From: Streptomyces sp. CB02400
GTDB lineage: Bacteria; Actinomycetota; Actinomycetes; Streptomycetales; Streptomycetaceae
NCBI RefSeq assembly: GCF_001905725.1
Contig: NZ_LIWB01000001.1
Location: forward strand, 1-64,000
Direction of reading: 5' to 3'
Length of the DNA stretch: 64,000 bases
Shown: positions 56,607 through 63,972 of the stretch, piece by piece
Position numbering within the stretch: position 1 is the stretch's first letter
Layout of the letters: the number at the start of each line of letters is the position of its first letter
Made by a program: the position numbers and the translations under genes
Notes under the pieces: model-generated
Databases searched by the model: none
What the model was told of the DNA's origin: nothing
Seen by the model: the letters and a program-made list of their open reading frames with translations, nothing else

Positions 56607-57203
56607 ATGACGACTGATCCCCCCACCACTCCGCCGGCCCCGTCCCTCACGGACGCCGAGTGCCTGGAACTCACCCGGAAACTGCGGCGCCGAGGAACCC
56701 TCGTGCTCTCCGTCTTCGGCCTGCTGTGGGCCTTCGCCGGGGCCTCCGGAACCGGTTCGGCGACGGACGTCGTGCCGGTGTCCATAGAGGTGGCGGCCCT
56801 CGTGGTCACCGCGGCGGCGATCTACCTGGGGCACCGCAAGGACGCCGCGCCCTCGCCCCGGACGGTGAGCCTCCCGGAGAACTGGGCGCGCGGGGTGGGT
56901 GTCGTCAACGGCGTCGAGGTGCTGGCCATCTTCGCCGTCATCGCCGGCTCCAACGCCTCCGGCCGCCCCGAGCTCATCCCGGTCGGTGTCGCCCTCGTCG
57001 TGGGGCTGCACTTCTTCCCCCTCGCGCGCCTGTACGACCAGTGGCAGTACCGGTGGACGGCCGGGCTGATGACCGCCGTGGCGGTCGTGGGCGCGGTGCT
57101 GGTCGTGGCCGGTCTGTCGGACGAGAGCGTGCTGGTCGCGGTGGGCCTGGCCTGCGCGGCGGTGCTCTGGGCCTCCGCGTACCACCTGGCCGTACGGGGC
57201 TGA
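56607..57203 (+). CDS. Hypothetical membrane protein within the RiPP cluster
   Basis: The 198-residue protein has a Pro/Thr-rich cytosolic start and five to six hydrophobic helices, for example TLVLSVFGLLWAFAGA and LIPVGVALVVGLHFFPLARLY. I do not recognise the family. It is divergent from the biosynthetic operon and convergent with the precursor genes. It could be an immunity protein or unrelated to the cluster. TACTCT (56595-56600) lies six bases before the ATG and there is no ribosome site, so it may be leaderless. Confidence 0.7.
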   Translation: MTTDPPTTPPAPSLTDAECLELTRKLRRRGTLVLSVFGLLWAFAGASGTGSATDVVPVSIEVAALVVTAAAIYLGHRKDAAPSPRTVSLPENWARGVGVVNGVEVLAIFAVIAGSNASGRPELIPVGVALVVGLHFFPLARLYDQWQYRWTAGLMTAVAVVGAVLVVAGLSDESVLVAVGLACAAVLWASAYHLAVRG

Positions 57204-57304
57204 CGGCCGCCCGGCGGTACGGGGCTGACGGGCCGTCGGGGACCTGTCGGGCTGACGGACCGCCGAATCGATCGGGGCCGGCGGACCGCCCCGCAAACGA
57301 ACGC

Positions 57305-57345
57305 AAGGATGTGCCGACCGGCCAGGGGGCCGGCGGCGCATCCTT
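57305..57345. terminator. Strong bidirectional terminator after the precursor genes
   Basis: AAGGATGTGCCG with inner CCGGCC pairs with GGCCGG and CGGCGCATCCTT, a near-perfect 18-bp stem with one T-G pair and a 5-nt loop (a single base on each side is unpaired). It ends both the membrane-protein transcript and the precursor transcript. It would insulate the abundant precursor mRNA from the enzyme operon downstream. Confidence 0.85.
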
Positions 57346-57383
57346 GTGCGTTCACACGGTCGTGCTCAGGCGCTCACGCGCGT

Positions 57384-57554
57384 TCAGCAGGCCGAGCAGG
57401 TGCTGGACGAGGAGGACGAGGTACCGATCGAGCCGCTGGAGGCGCCCATCTCGGGCAGCGCCACGCCGTCGGCGACCTCGAGGGTCTCCAGCTCGTCGGC
57501 GTCGAAGCCCTCGAACGCGTTGTCGGCGTCGTTCTTGATGTCCTTGGCGGTCAT
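57384..57554 (-). CDS. Thiopeptide-type precursor peptide, copy 1
   Basis: The 56-residue peptide has an acidic leader (about 1-38; DADNAFEGFDADELETLEV) ending VADGVALPEMGAS, typical of thiazolylpeptide precursors. The Ser-rich core ends GSIGTSSSSSSTCSAC. It has six consecutive serines and only two cysteines (53 and 56), the last at the C-terminus. The core could give two thiazoles and several dehydroalanines; two dehydroalanines would be joined by the pyridine-synthase-like enzyme. AAGGA precedes the ATG. The product is identical to that of copy 2, 35 bp upstream. Confidence 0.88.
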   Translation of the reverse strand: MTAKDIKNDADNAFEGFDADELETLEVADGVALPEMGASSGSIGTSSSSSSTCSAC

Positions 57555-57589
57555 GTCGTGGTCCTTCCGGGATGCGTGGGGTGAGTGGT

Positions 57590-57760
57590 TCAGCAGGCCG
57601 AGCAGGTGCTGGAGGACGAGGAGGAGGTGCCGATCGAGCCGCTGGAGGCGCCCATCTCGGGCAGCGCCACGCCGTCGGCGACCTCGAGGGTCTCCAGCTC
57701 GTCGGCGTCGAAGCCCTCGAACGCGTTGTCGGCGTCGTTCTTGATGTCCTTGGCGGTCAT
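57590..57760 (-). CDS. Thiopeptide-type precursor peptide, copy 2
   Basis: This encodes the same 56 residues as copy 1. The leader DNA and the 12 bases before the ATG are identical. The only differences are four synonymous changes: the Gly codon before the core Thr and three codons of the serine run. The AAGGA ribosome site is shared. The 176 bp between it and the SagB-type gene probably hold a promoter; TATAGAT occurs there on the minus strand near 57870. Two genes would raise the dose of precursor over enzyme. Confidence 0.88.
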   Translation of the reverse strand: MTAKDIKNDADNAFEGFDADELETLEVADGVALPEMGASSGSIGTSSSSSSTCSAC

Positions 57761-57936
57761 GTCGTGGTCCTTTCGTCGATTCGGGATTTCCCTGAACGGA
57801 ATTCCCGAGGATTCATGCTCCGGGATGATTCCCGGGCGCCTTCCGGAATGTTTTTCCTTTTCCGTCCGGCTGTGACATCTATATTGCTCGGCCACCCACC
57901 CGTGCGCCACCCCCTGCGGGCGTCGGCTGACATTTA

Positions 57937-59493
57937 TCACGGCCCGGATGACGTTTTCCCGGTGCCCGGATTCTCGTCGGGGGTCACCGGAAGTGCCCAT
58001 TCGGGGCTGTTCACCATGTGCCATTCCTCGCCCGGCTCGGCGGGCATCGCGGACCCGGGCGCCGGCGTGCCCAGCAGGAAGTCGCCGACCGAGGACTCCC
58101 GCAGGTAGTCCAGGCCCAGCACGCGGGCGGACAGGTCGGCGTCGCCGTTGCCCAGCCCGCAGGGCGCCAGGCCCATCGCCGTCGCCACCAGGTACATGGT
58201 CTGGTAGAGCACACCGGTGTGCCGCAGCGTCGTCGCGTACGCCATGGCCCGGTACTTCCACGCCATGCGCTGGAACCGCGAGGTCACCGTCAGGAGCACA
58301 TCGGGGCGCACGTCGAACCCGACGGAGCGTGACGCCACGCCCAGCAGCGCCCGCCGGTCGTCCTCCGCCCCGCTGACGAGGACCAGGCGGTGCGCGTACG
58401 AGTCGTAGTGGTAGACGCCCGGTGCGAGTCCCTCGCAGCGCAGCACCGTGACGTACAGCTCCAGTTCGTGGAGCGAGCCCCCGGCCGGATAGGGCCGCGA
58501 GACCACCTCGTCCTCGCCGGGGCCGGGCGTGTGGTGGACCCGCACCCGCTGCACCCGGTACAGGAACTCGCCCAGCTCGCGCGCCGTCAACGCCCGCTCG
58601 CCGAAGACGCGGTGGGAGCGGCGGCCCTCGACCGCGGCCGTCAGGGACGGGTCACGGGCGTCGATGTCCGCGCGCCGGGGGCGGTACAGCTCCGTCACGG
58701 GGCCGTCCGGCGCCGGCTTCACGGCGGGCAGCGGGTCGATCTGGCCCCGGTACGGGTAGGCCGCGCCGAAGGTCTCGTCGAAGCGGCCGGACCGGACGCG
58801 CGAGTGGAACAGCAGGTCGTGGAAGTCCCACTGGCGCAGCACCGGCTCGGTGTCGGACGCGAAGGTGCCGTCCGGGGCGGCGCGTTCGACGAAGCCGGTG
58901 CCGACGAGGTGGGCCAGGACCGTGAGCGTCTCCGCCTCGCTCAGCCCGGTGCCCTCACCGGCCCGGACCGCAGGACCCGGCTGCCCCAGCGCGGCGGCGA
59001 GTTCACGGGCGGCCCGGTCGGCGAGCACGGCCCGGAACTTCACCAGCGGTGACTCCAGTACGAGCACACCCCCGCGCGTACGGCAGAGGGCGAACCGCGA
59101 CAGACGCACCCGCGCGCCGGCGGGCACGGCCGCCGTACGGTGCTCGGCGTCCCGGGCCGTCGGCTCCAGCCGCACCAACTCCCGCCGCAGCGGCGGCTCG
59201 TCGTGTGTGAGCACGCTGTACGCCAGCAGGTGGCCGGCCCGTGCCAGCGCGGCGTCGGCCCGCTCCCGCGCGGCGCCGCCGAACCCCTCGTACAGCTCCT
59301 CGTACGGCACCGGGCCCTCGGCCAGCCGGCGCAGTACGGTGCGCAGGCCACCGCGCACCGGGCGCAGCACGAGTGAGCTCTCGGGGCCGCGCAGCACCGC
59401 CGTGTCCGCGGTGTCGTCGAACGTGATCCGCACGTCCGTACGCAGCGCGCGGGCCGCGAACTCGGGCGGTTTCTCCGTGGACACGGGAATCAT
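57937..59493 (-). CDS. SagB-type FMN-dependent azoline dehydrogenase
   Basis: The 518-residue protein has an N-terminal domain of about 250 residues with winged-helix character and a C-terminal nitroreductase domain (about 300-500): RRSHRVFGERALTARELGEFL, YPAGGSLHELELYVTVLRC, then WKYRAMAYATTLRHTGVLYQTMYLVATAMGLAPCGLG. This matches SagB/ThcOx dehydrogenases that aromatise azolines. The ATG at 59493 has GGAGG at good spacing; a GTG 16 codons earlier is weaker. It is transcribed toward the precursor genes and may be their cotranscribed partner. Confidence 0.88.
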   Translation of the reverse strand: MIPVSTEKPPEFAARALRTDVRITFDDTADTAVLRGPESSLVLRPVRGGLRTVLRRLAEGPVPYEELYEGFGGAARERADAALARAGHLLAYSVLTHDEPPLRRELVRLEPTARDAEHRTAAVPAGARVRLSRFALCRTRGGVLVLESPLVKFRAVLADRAARELAAALGQPGPAVRAGEGTGLSEAETLTVLAHLVGTGFVERAAPDGTFASDTEPVLRQWDFHDLLFHSRVRSGRFDETFGAAYPYRGQIDPLPAVKPAPDGPVTELYRPRRADIDARDPSLTAAVEGRRSHRVFGERALTARELGEFLYRVQRVRVHHTPGPGEDEVVSRPYPAGGSLHELELYVTVLRCEGLAPGVYHYDSYAHRLVLVSGAEDDRRALLGVASRSVGFDVRPDVLLTVTSRFQRMAWKYRAMAYATTLRHTGVLYQTMYLVATAMGLAPCGLGNGDADLSARVLGLDYLRESSVGDFLLGTPAPGSAMPAEPGEEWHMVNSPEWALPVTPDENPGTGKTSSGP

Positions 59494-59608
59494 CAGGGCC
59501 TCCGTCAGAGGGATTCGCTGAAAGAACTCGACGAAATCCACTCTGACGCCCGCTACACCCTCTCCGACCCGGCCGGCCGCACCGCATGACAGTCACCATT
59601 CCTGTTCG

Positions 59609-59620
59609 TGACCGAGGTCA
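59609..59620. promoter_or_regulatory. TGACCGAGGTCA palindrome in the divergent promoter region
   Basis: TGACC-GA-GGTCA is perfectly symmetric and lies in the 244-bp gap between the divergent SagB-type and multicopper oxidase genes. GTGAC also occurs at 59608-59612 and again near 59630. It could be an operator controlling both directions. No binding protein can be named. Confidence 0.35.
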
Positions 59621-59737
59621 TGGAATGCGTGACACATGACAGGGACGGACCGTCTCCGCTCGGACAATCGACGCCCGAAGCGCATCCTCGGAACAGGAAT
59701 TCAACGGCCACCGCCCCAACGACAGAAGGACATTCTC

Positions 59738-61213
59738 GTGCTCACTCGTCGACATGCGATACGTCTCGGTATGACCACCGGCGCCGTCGGGGCGGTCGGC
59801 GCGGCGGGCGGGCTGTTCAAGACGCTCACCGCGGGCGGGCCGGCCACCGTACCCGTCGCCGCGACGGCGGCCACGGCGGCCGAGCCGTTCGCGGTGCCGC
59901 TGACCGTGCCGCCGGTGCTGGCCCCGTACCGCAGAACCAGACACGCCGACTACTACCGGATCACCACGCGCCGCGCGAGCGCCGAGATCCTGCCCGGCAC
60001 CCGCACCGACGTCCTGACGTACAACGGCTCCTTCACCGGCCCCACCATCCGCGCCCGCACCGGCCGCAGGACGGTGGTCCGGCACGTCAACGCGCTGGAC
60101 ATGCCGACCTCCGTGCACCTGCACGGCGGCAACAACCCGGTGGAGCACGACGGCGGCATGATGGACACGATCGCGCCGGGACGCAGGCGCACCTACGTGT
60201 ACGAGAACCGGCAGCCCGGCGCCACCCTGTGGATGCACGACCACGCCCACCACATGGAGTCCGAGCACGTCTACCGGGGACTGTCCGGGCTGTACCTGCT
60301 GCGCGACCCCGACGAGGACCGGCTCGGGCTGCCGTCCGGGAAGTACGACATCCCCCTGGTCCTGCGCGACGCGGACTTCGACGACGACGCCGCCATGGTC
60401 TACACGATGGACGACGCGCAGAACCGCACGACGATCCTGGTCAACGGCCGGCCCTGGCCGTACCTCGAGGTCGAGGCCCGCAAGTACCGTTTCCGGCTGG
60501 TCAACTCGTGCAACCTGCGCATCTTCGTCCTCGCGCTGTCGGACGGCTCCGCCACCCAGCACCCCGTGCAGCAGATCGGCACCGACGGCGGCCTGCTCGC
60601 CGCCCCCGCCGAGACGCCGGTGCTCGTCCTGTCGCCCGGCGAACGCATCGACTTCGTCGTCGACTTCTCCAAGTACGCGCCCGGAACGCGGCTCACCCTC
60701 GCCAACATGCTGGGCCCCGGCCCCACCGAACTCGTCGGCCAGGTCATGCGGTTCGACATCGGTGAACGGACCCCCGACCGCAGCCGGGTCCCGGACACCC
60801 TCGCCACGCTGCCGCCCCTGCCGAAGCCCACCGTCGAGCGCGCCTTCGAACTGAACATGGACGAGCCGGGCACCGGAGGCCACCAGGCGTACATCAACGG
60901 AAAGACCTTCGACCCGGACCGCATCGACACCCACGTCGAGTGGGGCAGCACCGAGGTGTGGACGGTCACCAACAAGAGCGTCACCGTTCCGCACAATTTC
61001 CATACGCACCTGGTGCAGTTCAGGATTCTCGAACGCGACGGGCAGCCGCCGTATCCGGCCGAGACCGGATGGAAGGACACCGTGCTGCTCTTCCCCGGGC
61101 AGACGGCGAAACTCCAGCTCACCTTCGATTCGCACCGCGGTGTCTATCCGTACCACTGCCACATGATCGACCACAGCGCCATGGGAATGATGGCGCAGAT
61201 GAAGATCGCCTGA
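59738..61213 (+). CDS. Multicopper oxidase (CotA / phenoxazinone synthase type)
   Basis: The 491-residue oxidase keeps all four copper-binding motifs: HLHGG (His127, His129), WMHDHAHH (His167, His169), HNFHTH and YHCHMIDHSAMGMM. The methionine-bearing T1 site is typical of CotA-like enzymes. The N-terminus LTRRHAIRLGMTTGAVGAVGA has twin arginines and a hydrophobic stretch, so Tat export is likely. Enzymes of this class couple o-aminophenols into phenoxazinones, which fits the 3-amino-4-hydroxybenzoate genes downstream. The GTG follows AGAAGGA. Confidence 0.88.
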   Translation: MLTRRHAIRLGMTTGAVGAVGAAGGLFKTLTAGGPATVPVAATAATAAEPFAVPLTVPPVLAPYRRTRHADYYRITTRRASAEILPGTRTDVLTYNGSFTGPTIRARTGRRTVVRHVNALDMPTSVHLHGGNNPVEHDGGMMDTIAPGRRRTYVYENRQPGATLWMHDHAHHMESEHVYRGLSGLYLLRDPDEDRLGLPSGKYDIPLVLRDADFDDDAAMVYTMDDAQNRTTILVNGRPWPYLEVEARKYRFRLVNSCNLRIFVLALSDGSATQHPVQQIGTDGGLLAAPAETPVLVLSPGERIDFVVDFSKYAPGTRLTLANMLGPGPTELVGQVMRFDIGERTPDRSRVPDTLATLPPLPKPTVERAFELNMDEPGTGGHQAYINGKTFDPDRIDTHVEWGSTEVWTVTNKSVTVPHNFHTHLVQFRILERDGQPPYPAETGWKDTVLLFPGQTAKLQLTFDSHRGVYPYHCHMIDHSAMGMMAQMKIA

Positions 61214-61217
61214 CTTT

Positions 61218-61314
61218 CCCGACGAATTTCCAACGAATTCCCGACGAATTCCCGACGAGTTCCCGACGAATTCCCGACGAGTTCCCGACGAATCCCTACG
61301 AGTTCCCGACGAAC
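61218..61314. repeat. About nine tandem 11-bp repeats upstream of the ligase
   Basis: The unit CCCGACGAATT alternates with CCCGACGAGTT and fills nearly the whole gap between the oxidase stop and the ligase ribosome site, with one 10-bp unit near the right end. The period is about one helical turn, so each copy shows the same face. It is much less GC-rich than the surrounding DNA. Confidence 0.9.
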
Positions 61315-61327
61315 AGAGAGGAGGACC

Positions 61328-63001
61328 ATGACCACCACCGGAACCCTCGCACGCCCCTACGTCCGCCGGCTGCTCGCCGCGCTGGAACGCGATCCCACCC
61401 GGATCGTCGTGCACCGGCCCGACGCGGCCGTGACGGCGGGGGAGCTGCGCGCGTCCCTCCTGGGCAGCGCCGCCCTGCTGCGCTCCCTGCGGGTCGGACC
61501 CGGCACCACGGTGGCGATCCTGACCGGCCCCAACCACCCGCTGATGCTCAGCGCCCGCTACGCCGTGCACCTGCTCGGCGCGACCTCGGTGTACGTCCGC
61601 TCGATGAACCCGCGCACGGACACCGAGACCTTCTCCCTCGCCACCCAGACCGAACTGCTGCGGGACCTCGCGGTGCCGCTGCTGCTGGTGGACGAGGAGG
61701 ACGAGGAGAGCGCGGCCCGCGGCAGATGGCTGGCCCGCCGCCGGCCCGGACTCACCGTGCGGGCGATCCCGCGCACGGCGGACGGGCCCGGCACCGCACC
61801 GCCGGCCGAGCCGCCCCGGCCCGACGACCTGGCCGTCGTCGACTTCACCAGCGGCAGCACCGGCCGGCCGAAAATGGTCGCGCAGCGTTACGGCACCCGC
61901 GAACACCTCGTCGGACGCCTCACCGACGGCCTCGACCCACGGGGCCCGGCCACGCTGCTCTCCGTCACCCCGGTCAGCCACACGACCGCGCCGATGGCCG
62001 ACGCCGTGCTGTGCGGAGGCGGCACGGTGGTGCTCCACGACGAGTTCGACGCCGACGCCACCCTGGCGGCCATCGCCGAACACCACGTCACCGACGCCTA
62101 CCTGGCCGTACCGCACCTGTACCGGCTGCTCGACCACCCGCTGGTCACGTCGTACGACCTGTCCTCGCTGCGCCGCATCACCTACAGCGGCACACCGGCC
62201 GCCCCCGAACGGGTCCGCGAAGCGGTACGGCTCTTCGGTGACGTACTGATCCAGGTGTACGGCACCACGGAGGCCGGCGGCATCAGCAGCCTCACCCCGC
62301 TGGACCACCGGGAGCCCGAACTGCTCGGCTCGGTCGGCCGGCCCTTCCCCTGGGTACGGGTGGAGATCCGCGCACCCGGCACCGGCACCCCGCTGGGGCG
62401 CGGGCAGAGTGGCGAGATCTGGATCGACTCGCCGACGGTGTCCGCCGGCTACCTGGACGACGCGGAGCTGACCGCCGGCACGTACCGCGACGGCTGGCTG
62501 CGCACCGGCGACCTCGGGCACTGGGACCCGTACGGCTATCTGCGGCTGGACGGCCGGGTGGGCGACGTCATCAAGCACGGCGGCCTCAAGCTCGACCCGG
62601 CCGCCATCGAGGCGGCGCTGCTCCGGCACCCCCAGGTGCGCCAGGCCGCGGTGTTCGGCGTCCGGGACGAGGACCTCGTGGAGCAGGTGCACGCCGCCGT
62701 CGAACTGCACTCGGGCGCCGGGCACACCTCCTGCGACCTGCGGGGCTACGTCGCGGCGACGCTCACCCCGGAGCACGCCCCGGTCAGTGTCTCCGTCTGG
62801 CCCGAACTGCCGCTCACCCCGTCCGGCAAACCCGACCGGACGCGGCTGCGCGGCGCGACCGCACCGGTGCGCGCGGCACCCCCGCCCGCCGCCGAGACGC
62901 GCGGCACCGGCCCACCCGACACCGGCGCCGAGGTGGACGGCCCGCCCGGACACCACGCCCGCCGGCGCACCGATCCGCGCAACAGAAAGGGCACTCCATG
63001 A
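61328..63001 (+). CDS. Adenylate-forming aryl-acid ligase (AMP ligase)
   Basis: The 557-residue ANL-family enzyme has the P-loop FTSGSTGRPKMVAQR, the core motif QVYGTTEAGG, hinge region WLRTGDLGHWDPYGYLRLDGR and the catalytic Lys in LTPSGKPDRTRLR. The last 55 residues are a disordered Pro/Arg tail. By its neighbours the substrate is likely 3-amino-4-hydroxybenzoate or a derivative. No carrier protein is seen in the window, so it may make a CoA ester or adenylate. The RBS GAGAGGAGG is strong and the stop overlaps the next gene (ATGA). Confidence 0.87.
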   Translation: MTTTGTLARPYVRRLLAALERDPTRIVVHRPDAAVTAGELRASLLGSAALLRSLRVGPGTTVAILTGPNHPLMLSARYAVHLLGATSVYVRSMNPRTDTETFSLATQTELLRDLAVPLLLVDEEDEESAARGRWLARRRPGLTVRAIPRTADGPGTAPPAEPPRPDDLAVVDFTSGSTGRPKMVAQRYGTREHLVGRLTDGLDPRGPATLLSVTPVSHTTAPMADAVLCGGGTVVLHDEFDADATLAAIAEHHVTDAYLAVPHLYRLLDHPLVTSYDLSSLRRITYSGTPAAPERVREAVRLFGDVLIQVYGTTEAGGISSLTPLDHREPELLGSVGRPFPWVRVEIRAPGTGTPLGRGQSGEIWIDSPTVSAGYLDDAELTAGTYRDGWLRTGDLGHWDPYGYLRLDGRVGDVIKHGGLKLDPAAIEAALLRHPQVRQAAVFGVRDEDLVEQVHAAVELHSGAGHTSCDLRGYVAATLTPEHAPVSVSVWPELPLTPSGKPDRTRLRGATAPVRAAPPPAAETRGTGPPDTGAEVDGPPGHHARRRTDPRNRKGTP

Positions 63002-63972
63002 CCGGATTCGGCCACTTCGCCAGGTCACTGCGGCTGCGGCGGCTCTACCGCCACAGCACGGCCGGCCTGATGATCACCCCTCTCGACCACTCGATCAGCG
63101 ACGGGCCCGTGGTGCCCCGCGGCACGACCCTCGACCAGCTCGCCGGGCAGCTCGCCGCCGGCGGCGCGGACGCGGTCGTCGTGCACAAGGGCAGCGTCCG
63201 CCACATCAGCCCGGAGCGGTTCGCCGCGATGTCGCTGATCATCCATCTCAACGCGTCCACCAGCCAGGCGCACGACCCCGACGCCAAGTACGTGGTGACC
63301 GAGGTCGAGGAGGCGCTCCGGCTCGGCGCGGACGCGGTGAGCGTCCACGTCAACGTCGGTTCGGACGACGAGCGGCAGCAGATCGGCGACCTCGGACGGA
63401 TCGCCGACGCCTGCGACCGGTGGAACCTGCCGCTGCTCGCCATGGTGTACCCGCGCGGCCCGCGGGTCACCGACCCGCGCGACCCGCAACTGGTGGCGCA
63501 CGCCGTCACCGTCGCCTCCGACCTGGGCGCGGACCTGGTCAAGACCGTCTTCCTCGGCTCGACCGCGGAGATGCTCGACCTGACCGCGGCCTGTCCGGTG
63601 CCGGTGCTGGTCGCGGGCGGTCCCGCGATGCCCACCGAGGAGGACGTCCTCGCCTATGTCCGCGACGCCCTGGCCGGCGGCGCGGGCGGGGTGGCGATGG
63701 GCCGCAACATCTTCCAGGCCGCCGATCCCCGGCGGCTCGCCGCCAAGGTGGCCCGGCTGATCCACCACTTCCCGGAGCAGCACTTCGGCGCGGTCGCCTT
63801 CCCCGCCGGGGCCGGCGTCCACCGGGACGAACGGCTGACGCCCGACCACCTGGACGACCCGGCGCCGCTGACGGCGTCCGGTGCCTTCCCCGAGAACACC
63901 CACCACCTCTCCGACCTTTCGCATTCGACAGGAGGTCCGCACCATGACGGACGCAAAACTGTGCTGGCTTGA
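62998..63972 (+). CDS. GriI-like aldolase (2-amino-4,5-dihydroxy-6-oxo-7-phosphooxyheptanoate synthase)
   Basis: The 324-residue class I aldolase is related to archaeal AroA' and to GriI, which joins aspartate semialdehyde and DHAP in the 3-amino-4-hydroxybenzoate path. ITPLDHSISDGPV gives the first-strand Asp. The Tyr is in LLAMVYPRGPRV and the Schiff-base Lys in GADLVKTVFLGS. A glycine-rich phosphate-binding stretch follows (VLVAGGPAMP, GAGGVAMGRNIFQ). The tail of about 50 residues exceeds the archaeal enzyme. The 3' end overlaps the next gene by 29 bp. Confidence 0.87.
   Translation: MTGFGHFARSLRLRRLYRHSTAGLMITPLDHSISDGPVVPRGTTLDQLAGQLAAGGADAVVVHKGSVRHISPERFAAMSLIIHLNASTSQAHDPDAKYVVTEVEEALRLGADAVSVHVNVGSDDERQQIGDLGRIADACDRWNLPLLAMVYPRGPRVTDPRDPQLVAHAVTVASDLGADLVKTVFLGSTAEMLDLTAACPVPVLVAGGPAMPTEEDVLAYVRDALAGGAGGVAMGRNIFQAADPRRLAAKVARLIHHFPEQHFGAVAFPAGAGVHRDERLTPDHLDDPAPLTASGAFPENTHHLSDLSHSTGGPHHDGRKTVLA

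Noticed and set aside
61218..61314. CRISPR array
   Set aside because: The units are contiguous 11-mers with no spacers, and no cas genes are present.
59618..63028. Open frame of 1,136 codons opposite the oxidase and ligase
   Set aside because: It is a third-position GC artefact without recognisable motifs; the plus-strand genes have intact catalytic residues.
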